Assembly (NCBI RefSeq): GCF_000281045.1
Contig: NW_008246097.1
Coordinates: forward strand, 732 to 30,064
Source of the DNA: Saprolegnia diclina VS20
Lineage: Eukaryota; Oomycota; Saprolegniomycetes; Saprolegniales; Saprolegniaceae
Direction of reading: 5' to 3'
DNA length: 29,333 nt
The position numbers and the translations under genes were made by a program. The notes beneath the pieces were generated by a model. The model ran no database searches. It worked only from the letters and a program-made list of their open reading frames with translations, and was not told the origin of the DNA. This document shows positions 19,025 to 28,438 of this stretch, in pieces; positions within the stretch are counted from its first letter, which is position 1, and each line of letters opens with the position of its first letter.

Positions 19025-21497
19025 ATGGCGCCGTCAATCAAGTCGCGCGAGCCGATCTCGCTCGAGCGAGCGCAGGAAGAGGACATCAAGCAGCTCGAGA
19101 TGCGGCTCTTGACGACCGAGCAGGACGCGTGGGCGTGGTACCGCGTCATCTGCCAGTTCCGCTTCTCGTACCTTTCGTTTTTGGTGCTCATGGTCATCGT
19201 CATGTTCTCCTTCTCGGTGCTCATGGAAGTCTTCTTCTCGGTGTTTCTGCCGTCGGCGCAGGCCGCGCCCGGCTTCATCTTGCGCTCGCTCTTCATGCTC
19301 GGCGCGCTCCCGATTCTCATCATCCTCCTCTCGTACGTCTTTGAAGAGTCGACGCGGCTCTTCCGCGACGCGCTCGACAGCAGCGAGGGCAGCTTGCCCA
19401 ACTTTCGCCTCTCGCTGGCCGTCGTCATCCACTACATCCGCCACTACCGAGAGATGCCCCTCGACGACGTCCCGCGCCACATCACGTACGACCCGTACTC
19501 GGAGGACAAGCCGCTCGTCGACGACACGATCCACGAGAAGGAGCAGAAGGAGCTCGTGCACCGCCAGATGCGGCCGGTTCGCCGCTGGCAGTTTGCGATC
19601 CGCAGCGTGATTCGCGCCAACCGCGCGGCCGTCGTCTTTGGCACGACGCAGTACAACGGCCCGCCGATCGACTACTCGACTTTTGTGCTTGTGGACTTCA
19701 TTTGCCCGATCTTGTTTGAGATCGTGACGGCCACGGCGGCGCTCGTCGTGCTCTGTACGTCGTCTTGATACTATCTTGATACTTAGATGTTTCTGTCTAG
19801 TCGACACGTTTAGCATCAGCGACGCGTTTTACCGCTACCTCCGCGTCGGCTTTTACACCATGGGCTTCTACCTCGCGCTCTGGATGGGTAATGTTGCTGC
19901 ATGTTTCGAGATATCAAGTGCTCACGACAGCGTGTAGTGTGCCACTACTGGAGCAGCCGCAACGCCCGCATGCGCGAGCTTGTCGCCAACTACCACCGCA
20001 CGCGCCGTGAGCTCGAGAAGAAGATCCAGGCCATCGTGCACGAAGAGACGTTCAAGAGCTTTTGGCTGCTCGACCTCGGCTTCCGCTTCGTGCTGAGCTT
20101 CCGCAACCTCGTCGACCGCGCGACCGCGTGCATTGCGCCGGCCTGGTCGTGCTGCTGCAAGTCCAAGCGCGACGACTACATCAACATTGACGCCGCCGCG
20201 GTGACGCCGGTCGCGGGCGACGAGCCCAAGACCGAGACGCTCAGCAGCAAGGCGCTGGCGCTGCGCGAGCGCATCATGCACCCGTGGCGCAAGCTGACGC
20301 TCGATCAGCGCCTCCTCGTGCTCATCCCGTGCTTGATTCTCTCGGCGTACCTCTCGCTCGCCGTCTTCTTCCTCGGGTGGCCCATCATGGGCTTTTTCCT
20401 CGTCGTCGGCACGTCGACGATCCAGCGCCGCTGGCCGCAGATCTTTGGCAATGCGTTCCGCCACTTTGTCATTTCGTTTGTACTTGTCTCGTTCGTCTTC
20501 TTCTCGATGGCGTTCGTCGTCGGCACGTTCGTGACGGGCGGCGACTTTCACATTGAGCCGCCCAACGACAACGTCGTCCAGTACACGCCGCTCAAGCACT
20601 GGGGCGACATCCCGCGGTACCCGATCTGCGACCTCAAGAAGAGCGGGCTCAACATCATCGACTTCATCTTGATCGCGGATGCTGCGTATGGCTCCAACAC
20701 GTCGCTGCAGATCGACATGCTGCACAAGCGCTTCGACAAGACAGCGCTCTCGAACTGGAACTTCACCGACTTCTCGGACAAGAACTCGGACCACCAGTGC
20801 TGGTTCCAGGTCGACTTTCTCGATGTGAACGCGACCGTGGTCGCGATCCGCGGGACGGCGTCGGCCGCCGACGCGCTGGAGGACATGCACTACTGGTTCG
20901 GCATCACGATCATGCAGTTCGCCAACGTCTTCATCCCGTTCTTGAACCAGCTGCCGCTCGACTTTGTCGTCCAGCTCCTCTCGATGAACATGCTCGAGCG
21001 GTTCACGCCCGAGCCGGTCTATATGCCCGTGCTCCGCAAGGTCCAGGCGCTCAAGGCCGCGGGGAAGAACGTCATCCTCACGGGCCACTCGCTCGGTGGT
21101 GCGATGGCGGCGATGGTCGGCGCGGCCACCAAGTCGCCGGCGGTAGGATGGAGCCATGACGTCGGCCGTCGCCTCATGATGTTTGTAGATTTCGTTTTCG
21201 GGTCCCGGCCTCGTCTTTAGCCGCGGTCGCTTCCACATCAACGAAGAGGACGTCCGCGACTACGTCGTGACCATCAAGCCCCAGAACGACATTGTCCCCC
21301 GCGTCGACGTCCTTGGCGGCCTCGTCCAGGACATTGAGTGCCGCAAGAACAACCCGCTCTTCTGCCACGGCTCGTCGACGCATGCGTGCGAGCTCTACAT
21401 GACGTGCGGCGACAAGCGCGGGCGCGACTGGTCCCAGGCCAAGCAGTGCATCCCGTACGTGCAGAACCCGACGGCGTCGGGCCGCACCGATTTGTAA
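19025..21497 (+). CDS. Multi-span membrane class 3 lipase (diacylglycerol-lipase-like)
   Basis: Spliced model: exons 19025-19754, 19801-19887, 19938-21142 and 21189-21497; introns 46, 50 and 46 bp; 776 residues. The N-terminal part has at least two spans (YLSFLVLMVIVMFSFSVLM; LFMLGALPILIILLSYVF), then a cytosolic-looking charged stretch. Two more spans follow around the exon 1-2 junction, and another pair near residues 370-430 (LIPCLILSAYLSLAVFFL; FVLVSFVFFSMAFVVGTF). The lipase core has GHSLGG with Ser657, NDIVPRVD with Asp708, and His734 or His739 in CHGSSTH. The third intron joins KSPA to ISFSGPG, the expected strand after the elbow. Class 3 lipases cleave glycerolipids; the membrane-embedded layout recalls diacylglycerol lipases, but that assignment is inference. 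A Cys-rich C-terminus (CRKNNPLFC, CELYMTC) suggests disulphides, so the catalytic domain may face the lumen. Confidence 0.85.
19765..19782 (+). repeat. Intronic TTGATAC pair
   Basis: Two TTGATAC heptamers (19765-19771 and 19776-19782) lie inside the first lipase intron, a few bases before its 3' splice site. The same pair recurs at 23392-23406 in an LCCL-gene intron and at 24274-24288 just after the LCCL stop codon. Confidence 0.6.
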
Positions 21498-21548
21498 GCG
21501 GAAAGCGAATCGCTACATAGCATAATACGAGTGTTCCATTCGGTTGAC

Positions 21549-21979
21549 TTAGCCGTTGCCGGCTGCCGAGACGCGCGGAACGTCGTGGTGCTCGGTGAGG
21601 TTGCCGAGGTACGTCGAGTACTCTTCGACGCGCTCGCGGTACGTCTTGGACGCTTGCTTGCGGATATCTTCCTCTTCCTACATACATGCATCGCATCATG
21701 AGCCTGCCGAGGATGCAAGATGCTGCGTACGCGCTTGGACTTGAACTTGGCATGCTTCTTCTGCGCCTCCGTCATGCTACCCATCGGGACGAGGACGACG
21801 TCGTCGTCGACCCGAACCTTCTTGGACGTCGACTTCTTCGCAGCTACCTCTCCATCCTCGCCGTCTTCATGCTGCTTGCGGCTCGTCTTCTTCGCCTTCT
21901 TCGCCTTCTTCGCCTTGACCGGGATCCCCTTGGCCTTGAGGCTGAGCTTCCCGCCCATGATGTTCCGGTACCCGTCCAT
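21549..21979 (-). CDS. FAM32A-family spliceosome-associated protein
   Basis: Spliced model on the minus strand: exons 21979-21731 and 21677-21549 with a 53-bp intron; 125 residues. The layout matches the FAM32A family: an N-terminal MDGYRNIMGGKLSLKAKG, a Lys-rich stretch (VKAKKAKKAKKTSRKQ), TEAQKKHAKFKSKREEEDI, and the conserved end SKTYRERVEEYSTYLGNLTE followed by HHDVPRVS. The intron falls inside the EAQKK...EEED helix, and the join is exact. Human FAM32A is a nuclear protein found in the catalytically advanced spliceosome, where it helps exon ligation; the same role here is inferred from homology. The gene is convergent with the lipase (51 bases between stop codons) and divergent from the LCCL gene (238 bases between starts). 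Confidence 0.9.
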
Positions 21980-22217
21980 CTTGGAAACTGAATAGTTCTG
22001 CGGGTTCGAGAAACCCTTTCATATCTAATATATCACAAAGAGGGAGTTACCCGTAACCGCTACACAGGACAGCAAGGGGCTTTATTCAAAACAACTCCCC
22101 AACTGTTGTTTCTAGGGAAATAGCATTGTTTCATATACTAGAACGAGTAAATCTCTCAATGCAATTGCCTTGCTTAAGAATATGTTGCATCTATTTAAGG
22201 GAGTACTCCACTTTGCC

Positions 22218-24273
22218 ATGATCGACATGGCCGAAGCCACCGAGGTCGACACCGAGCGCCGGCCGAGCCTCGTCCACCGCGTCCACCGCCTCTCGATCGA
22301 TGAGCATACGCCGCCGTCGTCGCCGATGGTCCATGAGACGCACTACGACGCGCTCAAAGCGGCGCCCCATCGCTGGTACAGGTGTCATCCACGGAGCGTG
22401 CGTCACCTTGCTTAGGCGCCAGCACATGCCTATCGCCGTGTACCTCGTCGTCGTCAGCAGCGTGCTCACGACCCTCTTCTACTACAGCTTCTTCGCTGCC
22501 AAAGTCAATGGCCAAGCGCCAGCCATGATGGGCTGCCGGTACTTTGGCTACTGGAAGGGACCCAACTGTGGCCTCCATGGCATCGACTGCCAGCCCTTCC
22601 AGACCGACTGGTTCGCCTTCCGGTGCCCCAGCGGCTGCCTCTCTGGTACCTTCTACTGGACCAAGCATCTGCAACGGCATCATTTGACGCTGCGTAGATC
22701 AGTCGACGGCGCTCGCGGTCATCGGGTCGGGGCCGTACCGGTAAAAGTACAATTCAAGGCCGACTACGACACTAATGATTGTGACTAGCGGCGACTCGCG
22801 CATCTGCAAGGCTGCGATCCACGCCGGCGCCATCGGGTCGGGCGGCGGCTGTGGCCTCATGCGCTACGACGGTATCGCTCTGCGTTCTACATCGCGCTTG
22901 ACGACAATGGTGCAGACGAGCGCATGAGCTTTGCAGCGTCCACGCAGCACGGCGTCACGACCCAAGCATTTGCCTCGTGGTTCCCCAAGACCATGTCTTT
23001 TTACCTGGACACCGCTTCGATCTCGCACTGCGTCGACCTGTCGTGGTACATTTTCAGCGTCGGCGCTGCCGCAACCCTCGGGTTGGCGTGGTTTCCAGCG
23101 CTCTCGCCGGCGCTCCTCACGCACGTGCAGTGCGTTTGGGGCTACGTCTACGTGACGCTCATTGCGTCACCGACCAGTAGGCGCCTTTGTATTTGTTGCA
23201 AATATCTCTGGACGCTATGATGGCTTAGGCTTTGACTATGATTCGCTGAGCCTCCATCTCTTCACCGACATTGCGATCGTCCTTGTCGCGGTGCACTGCC
23301 TGCACCTCTGGGTTGTGCAAGACACGTTTGCAAACTATGCGTCGTACTCGCGCAAGGTATATACATGCATAGTCCCCTCATCCCGTGGAACTTGATACCT
23401 TGATACTAGGAGCGATTTGGGTACTGGGGTCTTCTCTCGGTCGTGCCCTTTCACCTCATGCTACACTTGACCCAGTTTGGATACCTTCCGTGGCTCGTAA
23501 GTCCTCCACCGGCGTCTTCTTCTATCGTCCAAGTCGACTGCGTTAGAACTTCAACTTTGGCGGCTACGTGGCCACCTCGGGCGTGAACGCGTGGACGTAC
23601 GTTGTCTTTGGGCTCCTCGGGCTCGTGGCGCTCGGCCTTGCCTTCCTATTGTTGCGGCACCTCTACCAGCGCAAAGCGCTCGTCTCCCTCTTTGGCTTGT
23701 ACGCTCTAGTCGCTGTCTACATGGCCATCGTCCACGGCCTGTACCCGCATACGCTCCTGCATCTCCACCACGTCCAAATTGGTCTCCTCCTGCTGCCGGC
23801 GACGGCCTTTCCGACGCGACCTGCATATTTCGTCCAGGCGATCGGGCTCGGGCTCTTTATCCAGGGCTACGCGGCGTGGGGCTGGCCGACGTTTCTCGAT
23901 ACGCCCCGTACGTCTCCATCTTCTTGTCGTCTGAGTGTCTATTGTGTGGGCTAGCCGCGTACTACTACCTGGACGCTCCGACGACTGCGCCGAACGCGCG
24001 CAATCTCACGTCGTCGACCGCCAACGTCTCGTGGCCGGCCCTAAACGACGTGCAAGGCTACGCCCTCATGCTCAACGACGTGCAAGTGTACCGCGGCGTG
24101 AGCGACTGGACACTGCTCTCGGACCTCCGCCCCAACACGACGTACTTTGTCAGCGTCTCGGGTAGTCCCTCTCTAGCGACTCGGCATGAGGCAAGATATG
24201 TGTAGGCATTGGTGCTGGCGGCGCCGACGGCAGTGTTGGTCCCACCGGCAACTTTACCACCAGTGGCGTGTAG
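22218..24273 (+). CDS. LCCL-domain multi-span membrane protein with C-terminal fibronectin III domain
   Basis: Nine-exon model: 22218-22375, 22416-22645, 22698-22740, 22789-23176, 23229-23356, 23410-23496, 23547-23907, 23955-24161 and 24206-24273; introns 40-53 bp; about 556 residues. A short cytosolic N-terminus leads into one span (AVYLVVVSSVLTTLFYYSFF). An LCCL domain follows: WFAFRCPSGCL, AVIGSGPYRGDSRICKAAIH, AGAIGSGGGCG. Next come WFPKTMSFYLDT and about seven more spans (such as WYIFSVGAAATLGLAWF and VVFGLLGLVALGLAFLLL). The C-terminus is a fibronectin III fold (APNARNLTSSTANVSWPALN, DLRPNTTYFVSVSG). One flaw: within exon 4, near 22868-22876, the reading frame changes by one base between MRYDG and RSAFYIALDDNG, with no intron to explain it. 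It is either a sequence error or an inactivating mutation. The function of such LCCL membrane proteins is unknown. Confidence 0.78.
23392..23406 (+). repeat. TTGATAC pair at an intron 3' end
   Basis: TTGATACCTTGATACT at 23392-23407 immediately precedes the AG of an LCCL-gene intron. The identical 16-mer occurs at 24274-24289, right after the stop codon of the same gene. Confidence 0.7.
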
Positions 24274-24289
24274 TTGATACCTTGATACT
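24274..24289 (+). repeat. TTGATAC pair after the LCCL stop codon
   Basis: An exact 16-base copy of the intron-end motif at 23392-23407. It begins at the base after the stop codon and lies in the 55-base spacer before the convergent mannosyltransferase stop. Confidence 0.7.
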
Positions 24290-24328
24290 TGCGTCTTGTT
24301 GATTACATATATTATGTGTGGGATTCTT

Positions 24329-25310
24329 CTACTCCTTCCACGAACCGAGAAAGAGGTGCGCCGAGAGCGACGCGGGGTCAGCGATGCCTCGGCCGCCCAT
24401 CGGCGGGTTCGTCGGGTTGAACGACGTCACGGGCATGATGGCGACGTCCCCGAGCAGCATCGGCTCCTTGAGAAAGCGGAATCCGTGGATCGACGAGACG
24501 CCGGTCGTCTTGGCAAAGTAGTCCAGAATGGCTTCCGTCCAGATCGACGGGCCCGTGACGATGTGGACGTGTGTCGGAATGTTTGGCATGGCCTTGAAGC
24601 GCTGGTAGATGAACTCGACGACGTGCCGCATGATCGGGTGGTTGGGCGCAGCTGCGAACGTCCACTGCGTAAACTGCAGCTGGAGGCTCCACCAGTCGAG
24701 GAGCACGTCGGACGCATCGAGCTCGACGCCGATCATCATGCTCACGCCCCGCGGCGCCATTGTCGGTGCCCACTTGTCGATGGGCTGGAGGCAGAGCGTG
24801 TCAATGTCGCTCCAGACGCCGCCGTACTTGAGGACTGCCAGGTACCGGAAAAAGTCCGAGCGCATAATGTCAACGGGAAAGCGCTGGAAGAGAATCGCGT
24901 ACTCGGGAAAGTGGCGCGCGACAAAGATCGGGATGTCGTCGTCCGACCAGAAGCGGTACTGGTAGCTCGGGTTGAGCGCCTTCCACGACTCGACCGTCTT
25001 GTGCTTCTTGACCGACGCCGGGATCGTCTCGAGCGAGACCCAGCTCTGGTGCACGATCTTGGCGATCGGCTGGCCATACACCGGCTGCGGCGCCTTGTGG
25101 GCCTGGTGGTACATGGTGCGCGAGTAGACCACATTGTACTGGAAGAGCACAAGGAGGGCCGCCGCAGCGACGAGCAGCTGCGCCGGCGAGAGTCGCCGAG
25201 GATGGTACCGGTCTACGCAGCGCGACGGCGTGAGTCGGCGAGGCCTATTGCGGCGACGTACAGAGGAGGATGTCCCAGCGGATCGGCATCGACTTGGCGG
25301 CCATGCCCAT
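24329..25310 (-). CDS. GT32 OCH1-like mannosyltransferase, type II membrane protein
   Basis: Spliced model on the minus strand: exons 25310-25262 and 25212-24329 with a 49-bp intron; 310 residues. The N-terminus is short and basic (RYHPRRLSPA), followed by one signal-anchor span (QLLVAAAALLVLFQYNVVYS, residues 28-47). This is the layout of Golgi glycosyltransferases. The catalytic region begins IAKIVHQSWVSLETIP (residues 66-81), has YQYRFWSDDDI, and contains RSDFFRYLAVLKYGGVWSDI with the metal-binding DxD at Asp152-Asp154. This is the GT32 signature of the yeast OCH1 type, which adds the first outer-chain alpha-1,6-mannose to N-glycans; the exact linkage here is unproven. Several Met codons lie in the first 60 bases; 25310 is the first. 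It is convergent with the LCCL gene and divergent from the GT71 gene. Confidence 0.87.
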
Positions 25311-26572
25311 GCTGCCTGCGAGAGATTCGACAAATGCGGCAGTATTTTTTTGGAAATCCGATTGCGACTCGGTTATCCGGAAGGTACATGTGGACGGCGG
25401 TGGACACGTTACTGGATTCACTGCATATTTGTCGTTATCAGCGAGCGGGCTCTTTCCGAGTCGTCCACGTTATCGAGCAGCCAAGACTAGAGTCAGCGCT
25501 CGACTAACTAACTTCGCCGTAGATGTACAGTATTGTACTGTCGTTGGTGGACGTCAACGCTCAACGCCGTCGGTGGAAGCAGCGCGGCGCTGTCGCACGG
25601 CGTTGGACATGTGCGAGGAGTGATGGTGCTGGGAACGTTTATCCGGCAGCTCGTGGATTCCATCGCGCGAGTACATGGACTGTACCTCTGTACTGGAAAG
25701 CGCTGGCAGGCACGGTTGCAGAGTCAAGGCGCCCTTGTCACACGACGATGTGCATGGCCACGAGCCACGAGCTGTACCCATGAGATGCCCGAAGACAAGG
25801 CGGGCACACCGAGCAAACGTGAGGATCGCTCGGTAGATATGCACTATCTAGAAGGACTCTACAGTGTAGTAGAACGGGCTACTGGAGCTGAATGGTGTAC
25901 GACCCTTTTTGCTGGTCAATATTGCGGGATTCAAACCGGAAATGCGTTTTTCGATGGAAATCCCGCTAAATGTTAAATTTCCAAACGCGGAACAGCGCTA
26001 AATGGTAAAGAGCAGGAGGAGAGAAAGGACCAAACACCGAGGGTATTTTTCCACAATATGCTATAATACACCTTGCGCTAGTTCGTTGGGCCTCGGTGTG
26101 CGCGCTGCGATGCGCATTCTCAAGCGGTCGGTAATTTCCGGCAAAATGCTCACGCTCCGTAACTTGGAGAGAAAACTTTGACGGCCAAAACGGGATTTGT
26201 CGGCATTTGACCACAATATTACGGATTGTTCGCTTGAAATTACGGATATATTGGGAAAATACGCCGACATAAACGGTATATTTCGTCTCCATGTCTCTAC
26301 GGTCTCTACGAAGGGAAATAGTGTTCTGTCAAACGCTGTCAGCCCATGACGTGAGCAAGCATGATGCGCTGTCATGACGGTGCCACTTCGCTCGCTCCGG
26401 AAAGTCGAGAGTTCTGTATCCATCGCTCGTGCACGCAAACCATGCAAGAGCTCCTAGTACATCTACGCTCGGCACGAACCGCGTGTGTCCATTTTCATAC
26501 TATTTCAATCTTTCAATTACACTATTCAACGCATACCCTCTTCCAATTTGCACAGAGGCAGCGCCATTCTAC
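25311..26572. other. Divergent promoter region between two mannosyltransferase genes
   Basis: This is 1.26 kb with no supported gene. The left half is GC-rich; 25900-26330 is A/T-richer and holds short direct repeats (CGCTAAATGTTAAA at 25964-25977 and CGCTAAATGGTAAA at 25996-26009). A pyrimidine-rich stretch near 26485-26525 (TCCATTTTCATAC) resembles an oomycete initiator and lies 50-90 bases before the GT71 start; this is a weak call. The two starts share this region, so joint control is possible. Confidence 0.4.
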
Positions 26573-28276
26573 ATGCTGCGAATGCCACCACCAAGCGCGT
26601 CCTGGCGCCGCCAAGGCGCCGCCGCATCAAGCACATCCCGAGTCGCATGTCTCCTCGCCACCTGCGCGCTCGTCGCCTACATGACGGGCCTCTTCCACAT
26701 CGCGCTGCCGCCCCTGTCCTCGACAAACGAGGCGCGCAACCTGACTCTGGACAGCGTGCCCGCCGTGTGGCAGCCCCACGAGTTCGAGTGCGTCGCGTGG
26801 CGAGCCATGAGCGACTGCGACCCGTTGCGTGGCCAGCGGCGTCCGTCGTCCGATCAGTCGTGCGGTGCCCCGATCGTGTCGGGCCAGGCCGGCTACTGCG
26901 AGGTGCGCAACCGAACCAGTGGCAGCACGTACCGCGTCATGGCCACGACGTGCCACAGCATCGGACACGAAGTCAACTTTACCTGCAGCATGGCGCGCGC
27001 GTTCACCGACTTTCGCCATCGCGCGGCGGCCTACGAGCACGCGCCGGCGCCCGTGATATCGGGCACGGCCAGCCGCGGCCTCGTCTTCTCCATCTACCCA
27101 GCGGTCGTGCCGAGCGTCTTTGGCATCATCCAGCTCCTCCGCACGTACGGCTGTCTCTTGCCCATCGAGCTCTTTTATCGCCCAAGCGAGATGGACCCGC
27201 GAACCAACTATGTGTTACAGCGGCTCGTCCAGACCGACAACGTGGTGCTGCGTGCCATCACGGACCCGCGCGCGACCAAATTCCGCACCAAGCCGTACGC
27301 GATCTACCACTCGTCGTTTGACCAAGTGCTCGTGCTCGATTGCGACAACATCCCGCTGCGCGACCCCACGTACCTTTTCGAGTCGGCCATTTTTCAAGCC
27401 AAAGGCGCCGTGTTTTGGCCCGACTACTGGCAGCCGTCGCACACGCTATTCCACGTCGATGGCGACAGTCTTCTCTGGGAGTACCTCGACATGCCATTTC
27501 CCATTGGGATGTTTGAGCAAGAGAGCGGCCAAGTGCTCATCAACCGCGCCACATCGCTGCCCGCGCTGCACATGCTCATGGCGCTCACGTTCGGCCCCAA
27601 TGACGTTAACTTGGTCGACGACCTCCAACTTGTGTATGGCGACAAGGACCTCTTCCGCCTCGCATTCCTGAGCACAAAGACGTCCTTTCATTACATCGCG
27701 TCGCTGCCCGTCATTGCCGGCACCCAGCTGCCGTGGCGCCTCCAGTTTTGCGGCGTCGCGATGGGCCAACGGGACATGCACGGGGACTTGGTCTTTATCC
27801 ACCGCAACAGCGCCAAGATCAGCGGCGACGCCTACCAAGTCCCGCTGCTCACGCACCTCCAGCGCTTTGACCAAGATACGCACAGCGTCACCAAGTACAC
27901 GGTGGCGTGGACGGGCGAGCTCGGGCCGGGTCAGCCGTGCTGGGCGCTGCCGTGGCCGCTGGCGCCGTCGAGCGTCGAGGCGCTGCCACCGACGCACCCG
28001 GTGGTGCAGGCCGAACGCAAGGTGATTGCTTTTGCGATTGGCGCCGGCAACCTCCTCTTGGGCGCGCGCCAAGCCCCGATCGTCGACGCCACCGACGCCG
28101 TGGATACCTGGACGCTATGTCTCTTGGCGCTGGCTGTCGTCCTCTACGCAGTTTGGCAAGTCGCCGTGCGCCAGCTACAGGCCGCCGGGCAGCGTCAGCT
28201 TGTGCACGGCTGGATGCAGCTGCTGGGCCCCAAGAAGAAGCGCAAGACGTCGTCCATTGCCCACGATTACGTATAG
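26573..28276 (+). CDS. GT71 (MNN1/MNN2-type) alpha-mannosyltransferase
   Basis: An intronless frame of 567 residues from ATG 26573. A signal-anchor span lies at residues about 24-44 (ACLLATCALVAYMTGLFHIA). The catalytic domain carries the GT71 pattern in order: LLRTYGCLLPIELFYRP, TKPYAIYHSSFDQVLVLDCDN with the DxD-type Asp256-Asp258, then PLRDPTYLFESAIFQAKGAV and FWPDYW, and GMFEQESGQVLINR. In fungi this family adds alpha-1,2 or alpha-1,3 mannose to glycans in the Golgi. A second hydrophobic span near residues 514-533 (TLCLLALAVVLYAVWQVAV) and a basic tail (GPKKKRKTSS) are not usual for the family, so the protein may span the membrane twice with both ends in the cytosol. Open sequence upstream of 26573 lacks an ATG. 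Divergent GT32 neighbour: both would act on the same glycans. Confidence 0.85.
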   Translation: MLRMPPPSASWRRQGAAASSTSRVACLLATCALVAYMTGLFHIALPPLSSTNEARNLTLDSVPAVWQPHEFECVAWRAMSDCDPLRGQRRPSSDQSCGAPIVSGQAGYCEVRNRTSGSTYRVMATTCHSIGHEVNFTCSMARAFTDFRHRAAAYEHAPAPVISGTASRGLVFSIYPAVVPSVFGIIQLLRTYGCLLPIELFYRPSEMDPRTNYVLQRLVQTDNVVLRAITDPRATKFRTKPYAIYHSSFDQVLVLDCDNIPLRDPTYLFESAIFQAKGAVFWPDYWQPSHTLFHVDGDSLLWEYLDMPFPIGMFEQESGQVLINRATSLPALHMLMALTFGPNDVNLVDDLQLVYGDKDLFRLAFLSTKTSFHYIASLPVIAGTQLPWRLQFCGVAMGQRDMHGDLVFIHRNSAKISGDAYQVPLLTHLQRFDQDTHSVTKYTVAWTGELGPGQPCWALPWPLAPSSVEALPPTHPVVQAERKVIAFAIGAGNLLLGARQAPIVDATDAVDTWTLCLLALAVVLYAVWQVAVRQLQAAGQRQLVHGWMQLLGPKKKRKTSSIAHDYV

Positions 28277-28438
28277 AGGGCGAGTCGCCCGTAGTCTAAT
28301 TTAACTCGAGTTCATTCTCCGTCCACTCCGATCAACCGGCCGCGATTTGCATTGTACCGTTGGAATGTTTGTTTTCGAAAGTGCATTTTCAACTTTGCAG
28401 TTGAGCGTCTTATCCAAAAAGAGACGGGGACGCGCAGC

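Noticed and set aside
19922-21241. 439-codon open frame on the minus strand
   Set aside because: Antisense to the class 3 lipase exons; Arg/Glu/Asp-rich text is the mirror of GC-rich codons, and the plus strand has the catalytic motifs and splice joins.
24296-25507. 403-codon open frame on the plus strand
   Set aside because: Antisense to the GT32 mannosyltransferase; low-complexity Arg/Asp/Val text without any motif.
25900-26330. Possible small transposon-like element in the A/T-rich segment
   Set aside because: Short direct repeats occur, but I found no convincing terminal inverted repeats or target duplications.
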